From the NCBI GenBank assembly GCA_004352715.1, contig SCFE01000120.1, forward strand, positions 764,613 to 828,612: a stretch of 64,000 bases of DNA. Reading direction: 5' to 3'. Position numbers and translations under genes: made by a program. The stretch comes from Hofstenia miamia (lineage: Eukaryota; Xenacoelomorpha; Acoela). Shown piece after piece: positions 56,196 to 64,000 of the stretch (position 1 is its first letter; each line of letters starts with the position of its first letter). Under the pieces are notes generated by a model. That model saw only the letters and a list, made by a program, of their open reading frames with translations, did not search any database and was not told where the DNA came from.

Positions 56196-56977
56196 TTCAA
56201 ATACACAGGATAGTGCAAGGGTTTGTTCCAGTTTCTTCACTGCCACTTGAGAATACGCTGCGATTGGTGCGACTTGATAGAAATCAATCAATTTTTTAAT
56301 TGCTACAGTATATTTGGGACCCTTAAGCAAATTGAGTTGGGTCTGAACATATCTTGGTTTCAACATAAAAAAACTTTCCTGAAAAAATCATAGTTTTGAA
56401 ATAACTTCTTAATTTGAGGAGACTTTTATCAAAACTCAATGTTGGTCGAAATGGACACCAAACAAATACTTCAAAAGTTGTAATAATGAGAAAAATATAC
56501 TATTTTACGAAAACATAGGTGGCGTACAACAGGACCGGCCTTAGCCTGTGCATGGAACGGGACAAAATACGGCTATAAGCAAAATGAAAAATTAATGGTA
56601 CCAAAATTATTATAAGCATATATAAAATGAGAAAAATGTAAAATCTTGTAGGAATATTAAGTTTATTGGCTATTTTAACAATTATCCATGCGTTTTAAAC
56701 TAATGTTTACATTTTCAACAAATTTGGGTGCTTTGCAATATATGACATAATATCCAGGTCGATATAAGCAATTCTTCCTGGTGAAAATGAGGTCCGGTTT
56801 CGGCTCTGTCCAAAATCAAGATTTCAGAAGAACGAGTTTTTTATCAGTAGACAACATGCTTAAGCCATTTCTAATATCAAAATTTGAAAAAACCAGGATA
56901 GGATCCAGTCTTGTTTAACAATATTACCTAGCATACCCATGTACTCAGCGAACTTATATGTCAGATAACTTAGCGCT

Positions 56978-57022
<45 letters not shown>

Positions 57023-59459
57023 TATTTGATGACATATTACAATTTATTTGAATACGAGAACACCGTTTTTAAAATGTCAAGTTGAACTTAGTGGAGTGAT
57101 ATACGACACTCCGGTAAGTGATGGAGTAGGTATGTTTAAACCTGTTTACTTTGTAATGTAACAGAACAATATCTGTGGTTGCAATTATACACATGTATAT
57201 CACTGGAACAAAATCACTTTTCTAAAATTCAAAGATGGCGTCCTATCTGACACCTCGGTAATTCCAGTGTTAAGTGAACAAAAACGAACTATAGTGGTAT
57301 TCAGTGGAGTTATAATCAGTTGTCAAAAAAGTAGATGGTTAAAACACAAATGTATAGTTTACCACATGATGCTGCTTAATTAACGAGTGACTTATATCTC
57401 ACAGTTTGAGTGCTCAGTCAAACACTTGTTAAAGTGTCACTCACACGTAGAACACGTGCACATACTGAGAGCCGAGCTTTGGCACAATAGCTGGCAATAA
57501 AATGGCGGATGAAATTGCTATGAATCATGCAATTTACAAATAAAGCAAAAAATGAATTTTCCAAAATGTTTTTTTACCTCCTTTCAAAGAATATGTCTTG
57601 AAAAAAATACACTGAATGGGGAAGATTAAGACTAAATTTTCTTCTTTTAATTTATATTTTGTAACAAATTAATATTAAATTTTGGAAAAATTTAGTGGAA
57701 ACTTCACACTAAAAAATTGATTTTAAGAGAATACATGGTGTTCGAAAATATGTGTTATGTTTTTTATTTTTTCAGTGTTAAAGAGCGATTTTAAATGCCC
57801 AGTGTGTGTTCGAAACACGTTGCGAACAACATACCACATACCAAGCATTCACACATCAATCAAAAGCAACAACGTAAGTAGAAAATATTGGCAATCTCAC
57901 TCAAAGGTTTCTCAACAACATCAAACAAGAATGCACCTGAAATTAATTGGACTTAAATTAAGCTATTATTAAATAAAGAACTCATTTCCGTCAATATCAA
58001 TTTACATGCTCTATAAATGGTTTGCAGGTAAAAAGTTCCTACATCATTTGAGCTTCTAGAAAATAAATTGTATTTTAATGTATCATGCACATTTCTATTG
58101 TATTCGAACTGTCGAGTAGAGCTGGGATTTGGGTTGGTTACAAAATTGCAAAGTTTCAATAAAAATTTTAGGGCACATGGAATTATAGATTGAAATTTCA
58201 TTTTTAGCATAGTTATAAAATTTGTGCTCAATTGTGGTAAAACATGTTTGAAAAAACTTTCGAGAACAAACTATCGTTGGAAACCGACCACAAAACGCGA
58301 AACTTAAATTCAGTAATCAGATACACGGCTAATGTTAAGAACTATGGCTATTAATTCCTTAAATAATATGTTTTATATTATCGCAAATTGATCGTCATAA
58401 TTATTTCATTGCTCAGTGCTTTAGAGAAGTTTTTCTGCTCATATTTGTCAACAGAATGTAAAATTGTGATAATTCATGGAAAGAAATGGATACTTAGGAA
58501 AAGCCCAATTTGAAATCAAGTTTATTTGAGTTCACTTAAAAAATTTGTAAATGAAATAATAAAATAGATTGGCCATTGAAAAAGCACTTTATATCAAAAT
58601 AATATCCTTAATCATTAGAATCAAAACTTTCCATATCTTTTAAGATATATAATAGACAGACCTCTTAACTTAAGAGTAGAAATTAAAATTTGGAATTTTG
58701 CACATAAAGACTTAGACAAAAGTATAAGCGATACCGGTATAGCAGTTAGTCAAGCTAAATGAAAATGGCTGGAATCTTCACTGAAAAAACATGCAGTACA
58801 GGAGGATCAGTAGAATACTAAAGCTAGGCTTATAATCATTTCAATACAAATTGATTTAATTACTTCTAGTAGAAATCCATTTGGGAATATACAACAAGAT
58901 TTCTTTTAAATAAACTTTTTATTATATTATTATTTAGTTGGTATAAAAGTTGAAAGTTAAATGTTAAAGAAATATTAATTTATGATGTTGGGAAAGCTTA
59001 AAATTTCTTAGTCCACTAGAAAAAGCTTCTTTCCATAACAAAAACAGATTTCTACAACTTTTTCAGCAGGGCTCGGTATGATTTATTGTAGAACGCAGTG
59101 ATCTTAAATAAGTGAAGTGTCACGCTCATTAGCCTCCTAAACATGCGCACCTGCTGTTTGCGTAGAGTTATTTGGCCAAGAACCTGTGAAGTCGAAATCA
59201 CGTTGTTAATAACGAATTGTAAAAACAATTTTAATTCATGTCGCGAAACAATTTGTAAGATGCTGAGAGGCAATGTTCCGTTATGAAAATCAGCAGAGAT
59301 CACTGCATGAGGTTCATTTAGATTTTATATATTCAACAAAATCTCCTATCATCAAATTGTAAAGTAAAGCATTTGTTGTCATTATCATTATATATTTGAA
59401 TCATGGCTTTTATTCCTGGAGAGTGGTAGTCAGATTTCGAGTACTCAGCATGATAAGAT
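56196..59459 (-). CDS. internal exons of an unrecognised gene
   Basis: Three minus-strand segments join in frame. 59338-59459 (phase 2 in, 1 out) encodes SYHAEYSKSDYHSPGIKAM...CFTLQFDDRRF. 59184-59302 (phase 1 in, 0 out) encodes ISADFHNGTLPLSILQIV...NNVISTSQ. 56196-56378 (phase 0 in and out) encodes 61 residues with KPRYVQTQLNLLKG, KKLIDFYQVAPIAAYSQ and VKKLEQTLALS. Acceptors are good (TTATGTTGCAG, CCTCATGCAG, GATTTTTTCAG); donors are TTTT|GTTGAA (weak), TCACAG|GTTCTT and TTTGAA|GTATGT. The first intron would be only 35 bases, which is suspicious. If the second donor is unused, the frame runs on to a TAG at 59052. Composition is that of a soluble alpha/beta protein, not of a transposon. I do not recognise the family. 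More exons are expected on both sides. Confidence 0.45.
56978..57018. repeat. (TA)n microsatellite
   Basis: About 19 TA units. Confidence 0.9.
57776..57873 (+). CDS. exon-like segment, plus strand, uncertain
   Basis: 98 bases with a strong acceptor (TTTTATTTTTTCAG) and a perfect donor (AAC|GTAAGT). The open frame reads LKSDFKCPVCVRN and further polar residues; CPVC is reminiscent of a zinc-binding knuckle. No partner exon located, and it lies in the presumed intron of the minus-strand gene. Confidence 0.25.
57953..58231 (-). pseudogene. possible LINE C-terminal fragment
   Basis: A 92-codon frame with YNLFSRSSNDVGTF and CKLILTEMSSLFNN, loosely like the end of LINE ORF2 (R-S-x-x-x...WN-x-L). 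Low support. Confidence 0.3.
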
Positions 59460-59885
59460 CTGCAACATAATTTCACAAAATTTATAAGATCAAATGATTT
59501 TACAATAAATTGACTTCTTAAAATGTTTGAAGAACCATTAAACTTATTGAAATACAACAACTTCAGTTGCCTAAATCTAAATTTAGCGTTCTCCAAAAGA
59601 GCTTATGAACTCAACTCATCACAACTCATTTTTTATAATGGATTTCACCAAAATTGGCACATTAAAACAAAAAGTAGAAGTGTCAGTTTTGCACCTTCTT
59701 CCAACTATTATTTAAAAGCCCGTTTTCGACCCATGTTGGATTTTTCGGAGCCGTCAATATTTATTGATCCATTTTATTATTTTTTCCATTTATGGATGGA
59801 ATATGCAATTATGTAAGCAGATCTTGTTTAACTACCCACTTTATTAATAAATTATTGCAGGGATAAGCGTAAAATTTAATTATAT

Positions 59886-59950
59886 TGGAGTAAAATGAAT
59901 TGTTACAAGCTTGTAAATTTTACAAGCTTGTAACAATTCATTTTACTCCA
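59886..59950. repeat. 65-base perfect palindrome
   Basis: TGGAGTAAAATGAATTGTTA and onward reads identically on the other strand, 32 bases each side of a central T at 59918, with no spacer and no mismatch. Confidence 0.95.
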
Positions 59951-60006
59951 TTCCTTTTTTGTCGGTAATTTCCTAAATCTTGACCCGGTCCGTTCCATCT
60001 TTGTAC

Positions 60007-60196
60007 AGTGGGTACGCAAAAGGACTTTAGTGGAATTTACCTCGTCAGATTTCCATTGTTAATTTTGACTGGCTAAAAAATGTTCTGGAAATTCTAAAGA
60101 ATAAAATGATGTAATGTATTTCTTATGATCGATTTTCCAATATTTTCAAAAACTTCACTGGGATCCCACCCCGCTAGAAAATCCTGTACATGCCCT
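60007..60196. mobile_element. decayed hAT MITE
   Basis: Same family as 38960-39199: CAGTGGGTACGC start, GTCAGATTTCCATTGTTAAT and CAATATTTTCAAAAA inside, CCACCCCG then a degraded right end. Duplication not recognisable. Confidence 0.7.
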
Positions 60197-60529
60197 ATTA
60201 CTATGATAATTTGAAGCAAAAAAAGTATGTTATTTATTAACAAAACCTGTTTATTGCTTATAGGCCTTACAATTTGCTATGGCAATTTTCAACACTATCT
60301 AAGAAATTTCGGATGTGCTCGAACATAAAGCTATATCAAAGTTGAAATCGTTGAAATTATACATTTACATGTATTCATATTATCTTTGTGATAGCAACGA
60401 GACAATACTCACTGTTTAATGCTACAGTAACTAATATTGTTTAAAACATTGTTCTGCAGTGAAATTTAGGCTATATAGTATACAATACAGACAGTTTAAA
60501 TTTGCATTTTGTATTAAATCTAGTGGGGT

Positions 60530-61045
60530 GCCCAGAGTTTTTTATTGGAGGGGGCCAAAATTGCGGTTTGCAATAATTTACAGGGTATTATTACTTTAGC
60601 CGCATTATAGTTACAACTAATGTAAAATAGACATTGTAAATTTGATTTGCCTTGTGCCTACATGTTTAGCTATTCATCACTTTGAAAGGGAGTTTACGTC
60701 TCTGTATTGCGCTTACTGTTTTAATGTGCAATATAAATTGTATAAATTACGAACTATGATTATTATTTGACACTAAGCATAGCAATAATCATATCTAAAA
60801 ATATAGCTAATGCAAGACAGAAATTGAAAGCATTGAACAATATTCTTCAATTTTTCCTCCGCCAAGGAGGTTATGTTTTTGGTAGCGTTGGTTTGTTTGT
60901 CTGTTAGCCACTTTACGGAAAAAGTAATAGATGAATTGACCTCAAATTTTCATCAGAGGTGCGTCTCCACCCAAGGAGGAATCCATTAAATTTTGGTGCT
61001 GATCCGGGGGACACAAGTCTGCGCTCTCCGAGTGCTTTTCTAGTT
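60530..61045. repeat. dispersed-repeat debris
   Basis: 60550-60570 (GGAGGGGGCCAAAATTGC) resembles MITE interiors. 60858-61045 has CCTCCGCCAAGGAGGTTATG and a right edge CTCCGAGTGCTTTTCTAG. I remember this word pattern from repeats in other invertebrates, but I cannot name the family. Confidence 0.35.
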
Positions 61046-61099
61046 ACATATTGAAGTCAAGACGACCTAAATGGCCTGTTTGCAAAGCGATTGATCCTA

Positions 61100-61935
61100 T
61101 CTTCTGTATTAGGTTGCGATGTACTTGAATTAGCAGCAATGATTGCAACCGTGTCTCAGACATTGCTCAGCGTATAACACTCAATGTAAGACTGAGCTTT
61201 GAGAAGCATTTCTCAGCCTCTGTTGTTGAAATAGGAAGTGTCGCTAAAATTTGAAACAATAGATGATTTTTTGGATATATTTCAGAATCGCTCATTTTCG
61301 TTAAGATGTTTCCACCTTTGTGTCCAAAGCATTTAAGACATCTGGTAATAAATCTTGATACAATGAGACAGCTTCTTCAAACTTTTGACATTGATGATCT
61401 TCATCAACCTCTTGATAATCCAGCCAGATATTTAGGAATTAAACAACATAATTGAACTGCTAATTTTTGCTTTTCACGAAATCGCAATTTTAAATCAGAA
61501 AAAAACTGTCTATTGTTTAATAGTAAATGTTTAGGCCAAAATAAGTTTCAGTATCAGCAACTTCGGTTGAAATTGTGCATTCCATTGCTTCTTCCAATGC
61601 ATTTGCTCCTAAAAAAAGGCTCTCGGAAGGTTCCTTCTTATCGAAGAACTTCAATTGCTTCAATCATGTTATCAACTGATGTCATTGCTTCCACTAAATA
61701 TAACTCGACATTTTGCAGCTTTCTTATCAAGGGGAGCATTAATTCACAGATTTCATCAACGATGATAATAGAAATAAAAATTCTGCCTGCCACATCGAAC
61801 TTAACAACATATAGGCCCCTTTTCTGGTCTCAGGAGAGTGCAATATCTTCATGTGTTCTAAATATTTGATGACAAAGCAAAAAAGATTTCTAACAGTAAC
61901 TACGGCAGTATGCCCTTCCAGAAAACGCGTCATGC
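61100..61935 (-). pseudogene. hAT transposase (ZMYM1-like) remnant
   Basis: On the minus strand, about 61145-61255 reads LATLPISTTEAEKCFSKLSL, a stop, then AMSETRLQSLLLIQVHRN: the complete hAT dimerisation motif (LPxSTxxAERSFSKLKLIK...L). Upstream traces at 61540-61800 (RNLPRAFF, APLDKKAAKCR) fit the central part of the same protein type. At least four stops. No termini identified. Confidence 0.65.
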
Positions 61936-61974
61936 TCAATGGCTTTAAATGACATTTTGAGATATGAGTATCTT

Positions 61975-62184
61975 GTTGTTCATCAATACACTCCCTTTTG
62001 GACTGTCTTTAATAACGTCTTGGTAAATATAGGGAATGAATTACCAAAATATATTAAACAAATAAGTAGATTAAAAAACTTTAAAATGGATATTAAAAAA
62101 TATTTTTGCACTTATAATATAAAAAAACTGAAATGGCGAGGTTATAAATTTTTTAATCCTGATTACTCTATTAATAGAAACTAG
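61975..62184 (+). pseudogene. LINE ORF2 C-terminus
   Basis: The plus frame has TPFWTVFNNVLVN, NELPKYIKQISRLKNFKMDIKKYF, the typical 'WN-x-LP...L-x-x-FK' ending of LINE polyproteins. 5' truncated onto the hAT remnant. Confidence 0.5.
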
Positions 62185-62230
62185 CAATCGCCATAGCCCA
62201 AGTTAACCACTTTTTATTAGTAAAAATGCG

Positions 62231-62594
62231 TTGTTTTCTTTTTTTTGTTTAATTTTGTATTACTTTCTTGACGCTTTCAGAATTTGTTATCAGTATTTCT
62301 ATTTATTGTTAAAACAATTTCTGAATATAGATTTTTCTTCTTGGAATGCTAAGTTTGTGAAGCACAAAGACTTAAGGAAGATTGCTATGAAGCTAATAAA
62401 TGTAGATGCTATTCCTATTCGTTCACTTGCCATTGTTGTAGCACTGTCATATTCGTTACCTATGCATACTTCAAGCATAAATCCTCGTAGTATATATCCA
62501 ATGACCGCAATCTTATTTGGTTACAGAAGAAGAACAAGAAATGTCTATATTTAGAGTTGATTTGTACAATATAAAATACTGTTTACAACACTAA
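62231..62594 (+). other. open frame, unassigned, ending in a dispersed repeat
   Basis: Frame 62231-62554 (107 codons) has no recognised motif. Its last bases and those up to the gap (62541-62594, TTTAGAGTTGATTTGTACAA) match 22911-22953, so the region is probably part of a repeat. Confidence 0.3.
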
Positions 62595-63594
62595 NNNNNN
62601 NNNNNNNNNNNNNNNNNNNNNNNNNNNNNNNNNNNNNNNNNNNNNNNNNNNNNNNNNNNNNNNNNNNNNNNNNNNNNNNNNNNNNNNNNNNNNNNNNNNN
62701 NNNNNNNNNNNNNNNNNNNNNNNNNNNNNNNNNNNNNNNNNNNNNNNNNNNNNNNNNNNNNNNNNNNNNNNNNNNNNNNNNNNNNNNNNNNNNNNNNNNN
62801 NNNNNNNNNNNNNNNNNNNNNNNNNNNNNNNNNNNNNNNNNNNNNNNNNNNNNNNNNNNNNNNNNNNNNNNNNNNNNNNNNNNNNNNNNNNNNNNNNNNN
62901 NNNNNNNNNNNNNNNNNNNNNNNNNNNNNNNNNNNNNNNNNNNNNNNNNNNNNNNNNNNNNNNNNNNNNNNNNNNNNNNNNNNNNNNNNNNNNNNNNNNN
63001 NNNNNNNNNNNNNNNNNNNNNNNNNNNNNNNNNNNNNNNNNNNNNNNNNNNNNNNNNNNNNNNNNNNNNNNNNNNNNNNNNNNNNNNNNNNNNNNNNNNN
63101 NNNNNNNNNNNNNNNNNNNNNNNNNNNNNNNNNNNNNNNNNNNNNNNNNNNNNNNNNNNNNNNNNNNNNNNNNNNNNNNNNNNNNNNNNNNNNNNNNNNN
63201 NNNNNNNNNNNNNNNNNNNNNNNNNNNNNNNNNNNNNNNNNNNNNNNNNNNNNNNNNNNNNNNNNNNNNNNNNNNNNNNNNNNNNNNNNNNNNNNNNNNN
63301 NNNNNNNNNNNNNNNNNNNNNNNNNNNNNNNNNNNNNNNNNNNNNNNNNNNNNNNNNNNNNNNNNNNNNNNNNNNNNNNNNNNNNNNNNNNNNNNNNNNN
63401 NNNNNNNNNNNNNNNNNNNNNNNNNNNNNNNNNNNNNNNNNNNNNNNNNNNNNNNNNNNNNNNNNNNNNNNNNNNNNNNNNNNNNNNNNNNNNNNNNNNN
63501 NNNNNNNNNNNNNNNNNNNNNNNNNNNNNNNNNNNNNNNNNNNNNNNNNNNNNNNNNNNNNNNNNNNNNNNNNNNNNNNNNNNNNNNNNNNNNN
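62595..63594. other. assembly gap of exactly 1000 N
   Basis: Placeholder-size gap that cuts the mariner to its right. Confidence 0.95.
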
Positions 63595-63951
63595 CCAGGT
63601 GCTCCCTGCCAGCCTCTACCCACCTGGCGACTGTGCGATATGAAGGAGCAGTATCCCCCAGTACCACAACCAAGTCCTGGGTAATCTTGGCCGCAGAGTC
63701 TCCGAGCTTGTGGCGCGCAAAAACGTAGAATCGCCAACCTTCCGGTGAAAAATCTGCCATTTCAGCCATACCAGAAAATATGACCGTCTTCAACGTCGAA
63801 TAACTACTGACTCCAACGTACAAACTGCTAGATCTAGCGTGATTAGAACTGACTAATGATTGGTTAGTTATGTAAACAAAGCGTCATTACTCTACTCCGA
63901 CTGCTACTGTTACGTAATCAGAAGTTGCCATTACTTATTGAACGCCCCTCG
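63595..63951 (-). mobile_element. mariner 5' end with transposase N-terminus
   Basis: The terminus CGAGGGGCGTTCAATAAG begins at 63951 next to TA (63952-63953). On the minus strand a transposase gene starts at the ATG 63770 (MAEMADFSPEGW) and continues ARHKLGDSAAKITQDL...GDTAPSYRTVARWVEAGREH. This is the helix-turn-helix N-terminus of a mariner transposase, and it is open to the gap. It could be a young copy. Fourth mariner lineage in the window. Confidence 0.8.
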
Positions 63952-64000
63952 TAGTATCTTCCTTGTCTCCCTGTCTAATTCTCCCAATTCATTCTTGTTC

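Noticed and set aside
57482-57540. ATGGCGGATGAAATTG with good start context at 57501
   Set aside because: The frame stops after 13 codons and has no donor site, so no exon can be supported.
59523-59816. Plus-strand 97-codon frame
   Set aside because: No homology recognised and no splice context; it partly overlaps the opposite-strand exon region.
62583-63823. Open frames of about 400 codons across the right-hand gap
   Set aside because: They are runs of N; only the 63595-63770 part is real sequence.
1-64000. CRISPR arrays, operons, prophage or bacterial toxin systems
   Set aside because: The window is eukaryotic; the short direct repeats seen are microsatellites and transposon copies, not spaced arrays.
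1-64000. tRNA, rRNA or snRNA genes
   Set aside because: I found no cloverleaf with proper A and B boxes nor conserved rRNA/snRNA words; the only pol III-like signal is within the SINE-like repeat.

Overview
This is animal nuclear DNA. It is very AT-rich, has no bacterial-type operons, and is packed with decayed transposons. It contains spliced genes with GT/AG introns. The identifiable host genes are a ZIC-family five-zinc-finger transcription factor and a divergent rhodopsin-like seven-transmembrane receptor. The ZIC zinc finger 5 has a C-x4-C spacing, the ZIC first-finger loop is short, and the repeat mix (APE-type LINEs, hAT, Tc1/mariner, Penelope-like) is broad. Together these suggest a non-vertebrate metazoan; I cannot name the species.

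Layout. 0-2.5 kb holds no gene, only a CRE/TATA promoter-like pair. 2.5-5.2 kb is a decayed '+' strand reverse transcriptase. From 19.3 down to 6.0 kb on the '-' strand I reconstruct a five-exon, 323-residue class A GPCR-like gene. Its exon phases fit together, and its four introns hold two solo LTRs, a mariner, a SINE pair, several LINE fragments and hAT remnants. A possible two-exon small gene lies at 20.5-20.9 kb. 21-30.5 kb is a LINE graveyard with two long '-' strand copies. 31-36 kb has a foldback element and an old hAT carrying a nested mariner.

From 50.7 down to 36.05 kb on the '-' strand lies the three-exon ZIC gene (326 residues). Its 12.7-kb second intron contains MITEs, foldbacks, a mariner piece, a Penelope-like endonuclease and two tandem LINE pieces. 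It also contains a duplicated block beside a 1000-N gap that looks like an assembly fault. 52-62.5 kb holds more LINE/hAT debris, several (TA)n tracts, a 65-bp perfect palindrome and a chain of '-' strand exons (59.5-56.2 kb) of a gene I do not recognise. The right end has the start of a mariner transposase gene cut by another 1000-N gap.

The two confident host genes are transcribed in the same direction but have no evident functional link. Most of the rest is repeat. The best leads are the phase-consistent GPCR and unknown gene models (not predictable from single open frames), the 2A-like motif repeated at the start of LINE ORF2 copies, and the nested, target-duplication-verified hAT insertions.
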